A stretch of DNA of 64,000 nt from Capsicum annuum (Eukaryota; Streptophyta; Magnoliopsida; Solanales; Solanaceae): contig NC_061122.1 in NCBI RefSeq assembly GCF_002878395.1, forward strand, positions 82,555,455 to 82,619,454. The letters run 5' to 3'. Each line of letters opens with the position of its first letter. The stretch's first letter is position 1. The translations under genes and the position numbers were made by a program. Below, piece after piece: positions 21,255 through 32,826 of this stretch. Below the pieces are notes generated by a model. It was not told the DNA's origin, did no database searches, and worked only from the letters and a program-made list of their open reading frames with translations.

Positions 21255-21478
21255 TTTTTTGTACCAGTTTAGACTCTATGATAGGTCCATAACTGTGACC
21301 AACCCAAGCAAGTCCAACCATCCAATACCCAACCAATAACCATACCCAAACAAAAATAATAAAGTACAAGTCCATAACATAAAAGGATGGAACAATTATA
21401 AATATAGTCACATAGTATCATCCCCAATACCAATGTAAAAACTAAGGCTGATACAACAGCCGACGCCGCCTATACTAA
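21255..21478 (-). mobile_element. Left fragment of an older Tekay-like LTR (minus orientation)
   Basis: This non-coding, CCAACCAATAACC-rich sequence continues after the Tekay element at 38,057. It is similar in inverted orientation to the LTR end at 40,900-41,170 (shared GTAGTTCCACAAAACCTC/GTAGTCCTACAAAGCCTC block across the break). It is therefore the target LTR into which the 21,479-38,056 element inserted; ACTAA at 21,474-21,478 is the left target copy. Confidence 0.5.
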
Positions 21479-23509
21479 TATAACGCCCTGAGTCTGTACC
21501 TTGGATGCTATATGGTGCTCATAATCCTAAAGGACCACAACCTAACCCATGACTGGTACCTGTTGTAATAACTAAATAATAATACTATAATATGCAAAAT
21601 TTAGGCAGAATATATGCCATAAGATTCAACACTGAAATAAAACTGAATACGATATAGTGATACCAAAATAGAAACATCAATACTAAAAACTGAGCAACTA
21701 TCTGAAAATACTCTAGTCTGAAAAGCCTCTAAATTGTCTGAACAGGGAAGTTGATGGGACAAGTACCCAACTAACTCCAACTACTAAAAATAATACTAAA
21801 ATACTAAAAACAACTATGTCATCAAACTATAAGGACTCACCACTACGCTGACTGCTAAAAATCTAAACTGCTAAGGGTGCTCTGGAACTCGTACATCTGA
21901 ACCTATGATATAAGATATCATAGCGCAAAAGTAAAACATGTGTCAATACTTTGAATGTACTGTTATGCTCAGTGAGATAGGCTGAAATGCATGGGTTCAT
22001 AGGTATGAACAATAATAACTAAATAACATGAGTATGACTGGATAAGACTACATGCATGAATACTTATACTGAAACTGAGATCGTGATAACACTGAATACT
22101 GAATCTGAATACAGATTAACTATTATCTAAGTATGTTGATATTGAATTACTAATAACTAAATGGCTGTATTTGATAGTCCTAATTCTGTGGAACTATATT
22201 GAGTTCTGTACTGAGTTGAGTAACTATATCTGATAGTCCTGAATCTGTAGAATTGAACTGAGTTCTATTCTGAAACTGAGACTAAAACTGAGATTGTGGG
22301 AGGTAATAATCTAACTGATATGCCGCTCTCTAATCTGATTGGGGTCCAACCTATAACCCCAGTTGGAAGGATGTCAATACCATGCCATTGGTAGAGACAA
22401 GCTGTGAGTTAACTTTCTCTAACAGGAAGCTCTTCCGTCTACCCTCCCTGGTAGGAAAACTCAAATAAGATGTATAAACTCTCATAATATCTAACAGGAA
22501 GATATATCAACCTACAATGGCTACATAGTTTTGTAATGCAGGGATTGCTACTAAGGGTCAAACCCTCTGTCAACAGAAATGCCCTCATCCCTGGGTTCGC
22601 TCGGTGCTGAATCCTACTCCTAACTGAATAGACACTGAACTGATTTCTAGTATTTACTAGACTGGACTAAATTATTACTGACATTACTATTTGACTAAAC
22701 TAAACTGAGTTCACTGAATTTCGTGGACTAATGGAATATTATTAGATTCTGTTAGCTGACTGAGTCTACTGAGGTCTAATATGAGTACTGTGATTGAATT
22801 ATGAACACTACTAAGATTTTCTGGGTTTCTATAACTGGATGAGTTCTACTAATCGAGTCACTACTGAGATTACTTCATAATTAAAACTGGCTCTAAGTAA
22901 ACAGCTAAATTGTTGGGTATTAAATACCTCCGGACTCGATAGCATGAAAATAAAGCATCACATAATCTTGCTTAGCATAAGAATTCACATTAAATTCATA
23001 ACGCATCTATAGAGTCATCTTACCACACTTTAATAGTATAACTTGCAAATAAGCTAGCATGACATGATTTCTTTCCCTTATTAGTTCACATGAACAATTC
23101 ATCAAGCACTTGGTGAGCATACATATGCATATAACATTAAGCAACAAGTAGGCATCATAATTCAAATCATCATTGATAATTACAAGGGTTTTACATGGAT
23201 CCTCATGATATTACATACATATCATTAACCTCACATGAAACGTATTATAAAACATGGATTAGAATCCCATTTAATCAGTATGAACATGAACATAATCAAA
23301 CTCAATATGGAATTCATGTAATCCATAAACTTGAAGTTTAAAAATAGTTTCTTGGACTCCAAGGGTGGAAGGGACCCTTGGATGAACACTTCACATACCT
23401 TAGTTGATGAATTTCTGAAAGTTAATGGTGAGTTCTTGAGTTCTTGATTTGAAATTTGAACACCTAGAGTTCTTGTTCTTGAGAAATTTCTAAAAGAATG
23501 AATATAATT
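21479..23509 (-). repeat. 3' LTR of Tekay-type element, segment 1
   Basis: It aligns with 35,586-37,540 of the 5' LTR. Its outer end reads TATAACGCCC where the other copy has TGTAATGCCC, so the terminal TG is mutated to TA. It is dense in CTGAACTGAG / ATCTGATAGTCCTGAA words, including a 62-66 bp degenerate tandem pair near 22,160-22,290. It stops at GAATATAATT, the left side of the nested insertion. Confidence 0.85.
23505..23509. repeat. Target-site duplication TAATT (left)
   Basis: TAATT occurs directly before the LTR start TGTAACATCC (23,510) and again directly after the LTR end GACA at 31,088-31,092. The intact LTR at 37,530 has a single ATAATT at the equivalent position. Confidence 0.9.
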
Positions 23510-26357
23510 TGTAACATCCTGTATTTTGCTTGTACTTGTTCCAATTATATGGAAGCTGATATATAGCCTTATGGTATAGGTAACGAATGAGATTTGTTAT
23601 GCAAGTATTAATGGTGTAAATGGAATTATAGATACTGCCTGTATAGTTTAATGTGATGCGACCAAGTTAACGTCGATACAACTATTTAAACGTGGGATCG
23701 TAAGTTTGTATATGAATCTGAAGTTTAAAGTGACTAAGTATGTATAAGTTTAAGGTTAGATTAAAGGGGTCAGGAGCTGCAAATGGAACAAAATATTGAG
23801 GTTCTTGCTTGAATTAATTAAGCTAGTAGGTGAGTCACCTACTTGAGCTATATGAGCCAAGTTAATGGACCAAGTCCATGAATCAAATTTGGGCCTTTAT
23901 TAGAATACTTATTTGGGCCCAAATTAAGTAAAAGAAGAAGAAAAATGGAAAAAAAGCCCAATCCTCTAATCTGCCAAGGCCCAAATATAATTAAGCCCAA
24001 CTAAGAAATTAAGCAAGTAGGTGCATCACCAACTTTGACATTTTGAGCTGCTTGAACTCCTTAAGTAGGTCCATCACCTACTTGGACCAATTTGATTAAA
24101 TTTATGGTCCAAAATCAGCTAGGTGGATGGCCAAAACTAGTGGCTTTATATGGAGAAGTTGCTGGTCATTTCCCTCATTATTAAGTCATAAAAAAGGGTT
24201 ACACTTCACAAACTCTCTCTACTTCCTTTTTAGAAACTTGGAGTAGCCCGATTTTCCTTTCTAGGGTTCTTAAAGAAACCCTCACCTTTGCAGCCCAAGG
24301 TAAGTGAAAACACTTTAGATTTTGTTTAATTATCTCATGGAAGATTAGGAAAAGACATTAGAAGTGCTTACTTATAAATATATGGTAGAATATAGAACAA
24401 GCAATCTGCTCACTTTTCTTTGATATTAAGGAACTTCTCTTTTCTTTTTATTTAAAGTGTGAAGGAAAGTACAAGTTCTTGAAGAGTTCAATTAAAAGAA
24501 TAAGTTGCAGAATTGAGGTAAAGTGACTTCTATATTTTGTTCTCTGTGTATATGAATTTGAAAGAAAATTATAGATGTGTTGTTATTGAGAACTCAAGAG
24601 ATGATGAGTTCAATAATGGATTACTACAATAAAAGGGATTTGGGATTGTTTTGTGGACTGTTTTGTATGTATATGTTCTAGGCTACCAGGCTGATGTTGG
24701 ATAAAGGTGAGACTAATTCAGATTGAAATATAGAAGAAAGGTGTGGTGGTACACTACCAAACTAATTATTGTATTTGTAACTGCGCAATCTGTTTTGCGT
24801 ATTGTTTGGAATATGAAATGAAGCTGAAGTGGTTTCTGTGAATCTTGTAAGAACATATATGGTATGTGGGTGTAATTAGAGGAGAAAAAGGTTAAGATAA
24901 CAGCCTTTATTGATAGAGTAAAGGCTTACTGCCCAATTGCTATTTTGGTGAAGTTAAATAGCCAAAATATGACGGTTGGTTGCTAATATTAGTTTACCAT
25001 ATATTTTATTGTAGATAAGTAATCTAAAAGGGTGGGAAGTCGAGTTGGGATGGTATTGAAGTTGTACAACCAGGTATGTAAGGCATATTCTAATTTGCAC
25101 TCTTTGGCATTAAATTGGACATTTGGTCTATCAAGTAAGCTTCCGAGGTTATCCTATAACAAGTGATACATAATGTCAGCGTATTATATCTCATGAAGCG
25201 AATGACCTTGTTCCCACTCTCTAATGTGTTAAAACACCTCAATACATTCTTATTATTAAACCTGCACATCTATTTTCACTAGAAAATTTCAGAAGTTCTC
25301 CGTTTACTCAAATAAGACCTATGTGTATTTTTCAGCTGCTAAACACTTTATTTTGTGTGCCAAAAGCTCCCTACCTCATTGTTGTTGCATCAAGTGCTCA
25401 TTTATATGCCTCTTATTAGTAGATTATTGGTTCATGGCACCATAGTGTGATGACCACCAAAGTAACAATCTCAACGGCTAAATAAACTAACACAAAACTG
25501 TAAAATGAGTGGTAGCTTAGGGGCATAAGCCTAGCATGGGCCGATCTCGATACCTTTATATATGGGTGGCACCTCAGGGGCATAAGCCTAGCATGGGTCG
25601 ATCCCAATCTTTATATATAGGTGGCAGCTCAGGGGCGTAAGCCTAGCATGGCCAGATCCTAATTTATCTATTTACCACTGATCAGCTGGTCATTTGCATT
25701 ATATATGGATTACAAAGATTATGAAGTAAGAAAGGTAAAAATAAAGAAAATAAATTAATGTATGTAGTCCCACAAGTATATATAAAGGTGGTCTGCTAGT
25801 ACTACTTATACACTTGTATCTGATTTTTATTGAGCTCTTGTATCGTGTATTGTTACCTTCAGCCTTACATATTTAGTACATATTTTCATACCGACGTCCC
25901 TCATGGGGGACCTACATTTTATGTTGCAGGCATAGGTACTTCAGCTCATACACCTCACTAGTAGGAGCGTAGGCTTTTCAGTAACTATTGGTGGGATCCA
26001 GGTTGATTCGGAAATTTCAGAGTCTGTTTGATATATTTTGGTATTATGCAGGGAGTCAAGAGTAGGGCAGGGGTTTGTCCCTACCCTAACTAAGTATATT
26101 TATTTTTTAGAGGCTTTGTAGACTAATGTAAAGTTATGGAAGTGTTTGTCTTTAGACATGGTGGCCCCAACGGTCTAGTATTGTATATATAAGTTTGTGC
26201 TTACCTATGTAATTATTCTCATCGACGCATATCATGTTTTTTAGAACCTTTGGTTGTCATAGTTACATGCATAAGAAGTACAAAGTTATGAATTGGTTCT
26301 CTCGGGCCTTTACGACTACGGGTGCCTGTCCGCCCCAATAGAAGTTGAGGCGTGACA
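23510..26357 (+). repeat. 5' LTR of plus-strand Tekay-type element
   Basis: It runs TGTAACATCC...GGCGTGACA. It contains a three-unit 57-bp minisatellite (25,511-25,665) and the CACCTACTTG words near 23,840 and 24,070. A transcription-leader-like stretch (24,180-24,310) begins with CATTTCCCTCATTATTAAG and has CTCTCTCTACTTCC. It differs from the 3' copy at roughly 7 of the first 70 positions by eye. Confidence 0.9.
25511..25670 (+). repeat. 57-bp minisatellite in 5' LTR, 3 units
   Basis: Units start GGYAGCTYAGGGGCRTAAGC at 25,511, 25,568 and 25,623, each followed by CTAGCATGG. Spacing is 57 and 55 bp. The short minus-strand frame here reads as a repeat (ARLMPLSCH) and is not a gene. Confidence 0.85.
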
Positions 26358-26361
26358 AAAG

Positions 26362-26373
26362 TGGTATCAGAGC
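26362..26373 (+). promoter_or_regulatory. Primer-binding site (initiator tRNA-Met)
   Basis: TGGTATCAGAGC lies 4 bp after the LTR end GTGACA. This is the standard plant Ty3/gypsy and copia PBS complementary to the 3' end of initiator tRNA-Met. Confidence 0.9.
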
Positions 26374-26580
26374 AGGTCGTCCTAGTGTATCTACAAAGCT
26401 GTGTCTATATAGAGTCTTGTTTATGGGGGTGTTGTGCACCACATCTATAAACAGGAGGCTATGGGACATTTAGGGGTTGTTTCTTTTTCTTCATATCTTA
26501 GATCGTGCAATAGATCCCATGTTGTAGGTAAAGTCATATTTAACCATTGAACTTATTTTTTTCCTCTTATTATAGTAAAC

Positions 26581-28056
26581 ATGCTGGTTACAAGAAGGAG
26601 TAAGAATACAGGTAAGCGGATAGACATGGCTGCCAGGGAAAGGACAAAGAAATCACCACCTAGACAAGCTAATCAAAGTGAGGCTCAAGCTGAGTTTGTG
26701 TCCTAGACTTCTTCTACTTCTCCATCTCTAGAAGACCTAAGGAGAAGAAGAACTGCATCCTCAGAACCGCCTATTAATGCTACTGACCAATATCTAAGAA
26801 ATGCGGTGCAATTATTGGCTCGTATAGTTGCTGGACAAGCTCAAGGACAAACCATTCCAACTACAAGTTCTAGTGGTGCAGATAGGGCAGCTAGCCTACG
26901 AACGCAGGATTTTCTTAAATTGGATCCTCCCACGTTCACTGGATTAGATCTTACTAAAGACCTACAGGACTTTGTTGATCAAATCCAACGGGCTCTAGAT
27001 GTCATACATGTGTCAGGTAAAGAGACAGTTGAGCTAGCAGCATATATATTCAAAGGAGAGGCTATATTTTAGTATGAAGACTGGAAATGATCTAGGGGTA
27101 TCGATGCATCTTCAGCAACTTGGAAAGAGTTTAAAGAGACATTTCTTGATCATTACCTTTTATTTGAGATTAGAGAAGCCCATGCGTATCAGTTCCTGAA
27201 TCTTTGCCAAGGGAATATGAGTGTGAGGGAGTACAACCTCTGATTTAACTCTTTGGCTAGGTATGCTCCTAATGTAGTAGCTACAATGGATGATAGAGTT
27301 CATCGATATGTGGATAGATTAGACTTTAAAGTTAGTTGGCATGATTATTTACCTCTCATCGAGTTCGTCTACTATAATAGTTATCTTTCAAGTATCAAAA
27401 TGGCACCATATAAAGCTTTGTATGGAAGAAAGTGTAGATCACCAATTGGATGGTTTGAAGCGGGTGACACTGCCTTGTTTGGGCCAGATCTAGTTCATCA
27501 AGCTATAGAAAAAGTTAAAGTGATCTAATGGTGGCTAGAAATAGCCTAAAGTCAACATAAGTCATATGTAGATGTTAGAAGGAGGGGGTTAGAGTTTTCT
27601 ATAGATAATTGGGTATTCTTGAAGGTGTCAACAATGAAAGGGGTTATGAGATTTGGTAAGAAAGGAAAACTAAGTCCACGTTATATAGGCCCATACAAGG
27701 TTACTCGGAGGTTTGGCGAAGTCACTTATGAATTAGAGCTACCCCAATAGCTTTCAATAGTCCATCCAGTATTTCACGTCTCAATGCTTCGAAAGTGCAT
27801 GGGAGATCCATCTCATATAACTTCTATCGAAGATGTACAAGTTATGAAAGATCTTACCTATGACGAAATACCTATTACTATCCTAGATCGATAAGTTAAC
27901 AAGTTAAGAAATAAAGAAATAGCTTCTGTAAAAGTGCTTTGGAGGAACCAACAAGTAGAAGAGATAACATGAGAAGCTGAAGAAGCGATGAAATCTAAGT
28001 ACCCCCATTTGTTCAAATATGAAGAAAAAGTCCAAGATTCTGAATTAGAGCAATAA
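26581..28056 (+). pseudogene. gag-integrase fusion pseudogene of plus-strand Tekay-type element
   Basis: One continuous frame of 491 codons from ATG 26,581 to TAA 28,054, with nine internal stops and no frameshift (TAG 26,704; TAG 27,070; TGA 27,088; TGA 27,241; TAA 27,526; TAA 27,547; TAG 27,748; TAA 27,892; TGA 27,970). Residues 1-40 are basic. The capsid part has FLKLDPPTFTGLD (26,914 on), WKEFKETFLDHY and GNMSVREYNL, then ARYAPNVVATMDDRVHRYVD. Near 27,322-27,330 the frame switches to integrase C-terminus: WHDYLPLIEFVYYNS, MAPYKALYGRKCRSPIGW, then SPRYIGPYKV and VHPVFHVSMLRK. It ends in a chromodomain-like tail (VKVLWRNQQVEE ... EAEEAMKSKYPHLF). The zinc knuckle, protease, RT, RNase H and integrase catalytic core are missing, so it cannot be active. 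Confidence 0.9.
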
Positions 28057-28165
28057 CAAGTAAGTTTAATATATAAATACTATGTGATATAATAGGGATA
28101 TTAAACTTAGGCTGGAACTTGTTTTGGTTGGATAGTTAAGCTAACATTCGAGGATGAATGTTCCT

Positions 28166-28178
28166 AAGGGGTGAAGGA
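28166..28178 (+). promoter_or_regulatory. Polypurine tract
   Basis: AAGGGGTGAAGGA directly precedes the 3' LTR start TGCAACATCC. It follows the ATTCGAGGATGAATGTTCC motif typical of Solanaceae gypsy elements. Confidence 0.85.
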
Positions 28179-31087
28179 TGCAACATCCCATATTTTGCTT
28201 GTACTTGTTCCAATTATATGGAACCTAGTATATAGCCTTGTGGTATAGGTAACGGATGAGATTTGTTATACAAGTATTAATGGTATAGATGGAATTATAG
28301 ATGTTGCCCGTACAGTTTAATGTGATGAGACCAAATTAACGTCGATACAACTATTTAAACTTGAAATCGTAAGTTTGTAATTGAATCTGAAGTGTGACCA
28401 AGTATGTATAAGTTTAAGGTTAGATTAAAGGGGTTAGGAGCTAAAAATGGAACAAAATATTGAGATTCTTGCTTGACTTAATTAAGCTAGTAGGTGAGTC
28501 ACCTACTTGAGCTATATGATCTAAGTTAATGGACCAAGTCCATGAATCAAATTTGGGACTTTATTAGAATACTTATTTGGGCCCAAATTAAGTAAAAGAA
28601 GAAGAAAAATGAAAAAAAAGCCCAATGCTCTAATCTTCCAAGGCCCAAATATAATTAAGCCCAACTAAGAAATTAAGCAAGTAGGTGCATCACCAACTTT
28701 TCCATTTTGAGCTGCTTAAACTCCTTAAGTATGTGCATGACCTACTTGGACTAATTTGATTAAATTTATGGTCCAAAATCAGCTAGGTGGATGGCCAAAA
28801 ATAGAGGCTTTATAAGAAGAAGTTGCTGGTCATTTCCCTCATTATTAAGTCATAAAAAAGGGTTACACTTCACAAACTCTCTCTACTTCCTTTTTAGAAA
28901 CTAGGAGCAACTCTATTTTCCTTTCTAGGGTTCTTGAAGAGACCCTCACCTTTACAGCCCAGGGTAAGTGAAAACATTTTAGTTTTTGTTTAATTATGTC
29001 ATGGAAGATTAGGAAAAGATGTTAGAAGCGCTTAATTATAAATATATGGCAGAATATAGAACAAGCAATCTGCTCACTTTTCTTTGATATTAAGGAACTT
29101 CTCTTTCCTTTTTTTGTTTAAAGTGTGAAGGAAATTTCAAGTTCTTGAAGAGTTCAATTAAAAGAATAAGTTGCAGAATTGAGGTAAGGTGACTTCTCCA
29201 TTTTTTTCTCCTTGTATGTGAATTTGAAAGAGAATTATGGATGTGTTGTTATTGAGAACTCAAGAGATGATGAGTGCAATAATGGATTACTACAATAAAA
29301 GGGATTTGGGACTATTTTGTGGACTATTTTGTATGTATATATTCTAGGCTACCAGGTTGATATTGGAGAAAGGTGAGACTAATTTGGATTGAAATATAGA
29401 AGAAAGGTGTGGTGGTACACCACCGATCTAATTATTGTATTTGTTACTGCACAATCTATTTTGCTTATTGTTAGGAATGTGTAATGAAGCTGAAGTGGTT
29501 TCTGTGAATCTTATAAGAACATGTATGGTATGTGGGTGTAATTCGAGGAGAAAAAAAGGTTAAGATAACACCCTTGATTGATAGAGTAAAGGCTTACTGC
29601 CCAATTGTTGTTTTGGTGAAGTTAAATAGCCAAAATATAATGGTTAGTTGCTAATATTAGTTTACCATATATTTCATTATAGATAAGTACTCTAAAAGGG
29701 CAGAAATTAAAGTTGGGCTAGTATTGGAGTTGTACAACCAGGTATGTAAGGCATATTCTATTTTGCACTCTTTGGCATGAAATTAGACAGTTGGTCCATC
29801 AAGTAAGCTTTCGAGGTTATCCTATAACAAGTGATACATAATGGTAGCTTATTATATCTCATGAAGCTAATGACCTTGTTCCCACTCTCTAATGTATTAA
29901 AACACCTTAATACATTCTTATTATTAAACCTGCACATCTATTTTCACTAGAAAATTTCAAAAGTTCTCCGTTTTGTCAAATAAGACCCATGTGTATTTTC
30001 ATCTTCTAAACACTTTATTATATGTGCCAACAGCACCCTACCTCATTGTTGTTGAATCAAGTGTTCATTTACATGCCTCTTATTAGTAGATTATTGGTTC
30101 ATGGCACCATAATGTGATACCACCAAAGTAACAATCTCAAAGGCTAAATAAACTAAGTAATGCAAATCTGTAAAATGAGTGGCAGCTCAGGGGAGTAAGC
30201 CTAGCATAGGCCGATATTGATACCTTTATATGTGGGTGGCAGCTCAGGGGAGTAAGCCTAGCATAGGCCGATATTGATACCTTTATATGTGGGTGGCAGC
30301 TCAGGGGCATAAGCCTAGCATAGGTCAATCCCAATCTTTATATGTAAGTGGTAGCTCAGGGGCGTAAGCCTAGCATGGCTCGATCCTAATTTATCTATTT
30401 AACATTGATCAGCTGGTCATTTGTATTATATATGGCTTACAAAGATTATGAAGTATGAAAGGTAAAAATGAAGAAAGGAACGTAATGTATGTAGTCCCCC
30501 AAGTATATATAAAGGTGGTCTACTAGTACTACTTATACACTTGCATCTGATTTCTATTGAGCTCTTGTATCGTGTGTTGTTACCTTCAGCCTTACATATT
30601 CAGTATATATTTTCATATTGACGTCCCTCACAGGGGACCTGTATTTCATATTGTAGGTACAGGTACTTCAGCTCATACACCTCACTAGTAGGAGCGTAGG
30701 CTTTTTAGTAACTATTGGTGAGCTACTGGTTGATTCGGGGTTTTCTGAATCTGTTCGACATATTTTGGTATTATGCAGGGAGTCAAGAATAGGGTAGGGG
30801 TTTGTCCCGACGCTTACTAAGTCTATGTATTTTTTTAAAGGCTTTATAGACTAATGTAAAGTTATGGTAGTGTTTGTCTTTAGACATGGTGACCCCAACG
30901 GCCTAGTGTTGTATATATAAGTTTGTGCTTGACTATGTAATTATTCTCATCGATACATCATATCATGTTGGTTAGAACCTTTGGTTGTCATAGTTACATG
31001 CATGAGAAGTACAAGGTTACGAATTGGTTCTCTCGGGCCTTTACGGCTACGGGTTCCTGTCCGCCCCAATGGAGTTGAGGCATGACA
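28179..31087 (+). repeat. 3' LTR of plus-strand Tekay-type element
   Basis: Homologous over its whole length to 23,510-26,357. It starts TGCAACATCC and ends GGCATGACA. It is 61 bp longer than the 5' LTR, explained mostly by a fourth 57-bp minisatellite unit. Confidence 0.9.
30181..30402 (+). repeat. 57-bp minisatellite in 3' LTR, 4 units
   Basis: Units start GGCAGCTCAGGGG at 30,181, 30,238 and 30,295 and GGTAGCTCAGGGG at 30,350. Units 1 and 2 look identical over 57 bp, which suggests a recent duplication. The stop-free minus-strand frame at 30,137-30,334 is a 19-residue repeat created by the 57-bp period. Confidence 0.88.
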
Positions 31088-31453
31088 TAATTCCTCTCCA
31101 AAGGGTTTAATTTCATGTTTTGGGGGCTAAAGGGCATGGGAAAAAGACCTAATTAACCCTGAGGATGCGGCCTTAACTGTGTTACTGAAGTGCAGGCCGA
31201 CGCGCCGCATCGTTGGCATCGATATGATAGCCAACATGCCGCATCGAGTCCGCGTTATTTCACTGGAATTTGAACTGAAGCTGGGGAAAAACTATCTTAT
31301 CAACGCGATGGTTGATGTGATGCATCAAGATTGCATCGACCCACTGTTTTAGGCACTCAAACATGGTCTAAATGAGGTCCAAAAAATCTAAAACTCATCC
31401 GAGAACCTCTACTGACATTCCTGATCACGAATTAACTCAAATATCAACATGTA
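31088..31453 (-). repeat. 3' LTR of minus-strand Tekay-type element, segment 2
   Basis: It begins with the right TAATT copy (31,088-31,092). It then continues the interrupted LTR with TCCAAAGGGTTTAATTTC, matching 37,545 onward in the 5' LTR, and stops at the MITE. Confidence 0.85.
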
Positions 31454-31823
31454 GGGTGTGTTTGGTATGATGGAAAATATTCTCCGTGGTTGAAAAATAT
31501 TTTCCTAGAAAATAAGTTGGTTTCTACTTATTTTCTCATGTTTGGTTGGTGATTGGAAAATATTTTTTGAAAAATATTTTATGGTGTTTGGTTGGTGAGT
31601 AGAGATTATTTTTTAGAAAAATTAATTTCTAGTGTTTGATTGGTGAATGAAAAAATATTTTTTTAGAAAATACTACTAACTGTTAACTAGTATATCAGTG
31701 CCTCTAGCAACTCAATAATTTGTAAGAACTAATTTAAGCATAACAAATAATATCAATATCGAATACTAAAATATTACAATCATTAAATTTAAGCAACTAT
31801 TAATTAGCAAATATAGAAGACAC

Positions 31824-32332
31824 TTTTCAATATTTTGTCAGGACAATCTCAAGATACTACAATCAATAGAAATATAACGGAACAACAAGCTTATTCAACC
31901 TCGTGAAACAAGTTACATCGATGAAAAAATGAAATATGCAATTAGCAAAAGTAACATAGGTAAGTCTTCCTTTATGCATATGAAAATAACAATACATTCA
32001 ACGAACATTGGAAATGAAAAAAATTCGGNNNNNNNNNNNNNNNNNNNNNNNNNNNNNNNNNNNNNNNNNNNNNNNNNNNNNNNNNNNNNNNNNNNNNNNN
32101 NNNNNNNNNNNNNNNNNNNNNNNNNNNNTTTTAATATTTTGTCAGGACAATCTCAAGATACTACAATCAATAGAAATATAACGGAACAACAAGCTTATTC
32201 AACCTCGTGAAACAAGTTACATCGATGAAAAAATGAAATATGCAATTAGCAAAAGTAACATAGGTAAGTCTTCCTTTATGCATATGAAAATAACAATACA
32301 TTCAACGAACATTGGAAATGAAAAAAATTCGG
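31824..32332. repeat. Apparent false duplication flanking the assembly gap
   Basis: Sequence at 31,824-32,028 recurs at 32,129-32,332 with a single 1-bp difference (TTTTCAATATT versus TTTTAATATT). The two copies touch the N run on either side. This is the signature of overlapping contig ends that were not merged. Confidence 0.9.
32029..32128. other. Assembly gap of exactly 100 N
   Basis: One hundred N characters, the usual placeholder for a gap of unknown size. Any frame reading across it, such as 31,929-32,210, is meaningless. Confidence 0.99.
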
Positions 32333-32655
32333 GCTTCACTATTTTTTATTTCAAGTAGTGAAAAATTGAAGCAAAACACAGTGCAAAATATTTCTGAGTA
32401 ATGTAAATTTTTGAGAAATATGAATTTTTTGAGCCATGTGAATATGAGTGTTATTGGGGTGGGGAAGAGGAGTGAGGGTGGGGTCATAAGTCACATTTGT
32501 CATTTTCTAGAAAATGACTTCCCTTGGCCCATGAGGGAAGTCATTTTCCCTCAAATTGAGAAAAATGAGTTGTTTTGGAAAATGTTTTCCAAATATTTTA
32601 TTGCAACCAAACAAGGGAAAATAGGAAAACATTTTCCATCATACCAAACACACCC

Positions 32656-32808
32656 TTAAAAGACGTAAAGGTCATGAAATAAGATTGCCAACTTTTGTAG
32701 GCTGAAATGGCACTAAGTCTGAATACTTAGTTAATATATTCTAAGTCTGGGACCCCTAGCAATCTTAAAGGACTGATTAAGCTAGAAATATTTTTTTGGG
32801 GTCTTACA
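32656..32808 (-). repeat. 3' LTR of minus-strand Tekay-type element, segment 3
   Basis: Resumes the LTR after the MITE with AAGGTCATGAAATAAGA and ends GGGGTCTTACA at 32,808, matching the 38,056 end of the other LTR. Confidence 0.85.
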
Positions 32809-32826
32809 TTATCTCTCCCTTGGAAA
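32809..32826 (-). promoter_or_regulatory. Polypurine tract of minus-strand Tekay-type element
   Basis: On the minus strand CCAAGGGAGAGATAA directly precedes the LTR start TGTAAGACCCC, preceded by TCATTCGAGGATGAATATT, the same context motif as in the plus-strand element at 28,148. Confidence 0.8.

Larger units (their letters stand above)
23510..31087 (+). mobile_element. Tekay/Del-type LTR retrotransposon deletion derivative, plus strand
   Basis: A complete LTR-to-LTR element of 7,578 bp: 5' LTR 23,510-26,357 (2,848 bp), PBS 26,362-26,373 (TGGTATCAGAGC, initiator tRNA-Met), internal region of only 1.8 kb, PPT 28,166-28,178, 3' LTR 28,179-31,087 (2,909 bp). A perfect 5-bp target duplication (TAATT) confirms both ends. 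The internal region encodes a gag fragment fused to the integrase C-terminus; protease, RT, RNase H and the integrase core are deleted. It is inserted in the 3' LTR of the minus-strand Tekay-type element. Confidence 0.93.
31454..32655. mobile_element. Tourist-like (PIF/Harbinger type) MITE or small DNA transposon
   Basis: Terminal inverted repeats: GGGTGTGTTTGGTATGATGG at the left and its reverse complement at the right (32,636-32,655), extending into a TTTTCC-rich subterminal region. It is flanked by GTA (31,451-31,453) and TTA (32,656-32,658); the uninterrupted LTR has TATTTAAA here, so a 3-bp TWA-type duplication with one change is likely. The left subterminal part has three degenerate copies of GTTTGGTTGGTGA plus GAAAATATTTTT (31,540-31,670). 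The true length is probably about 0.9 kb, because the middle holds an assembly gap and a duplicated 204 bp. No transposase is present. Confidence 0.8.

Noticed and set aside
30137..30334. 65-codon minus-strand open frame
   Set aside because: Produced by the 57-bp LTR minisatellite (19-residue repeat).
31929..32210. Open frame across the gap with unknown residues
   Set aside because: It runs through 100 N and an artefactual duplication.
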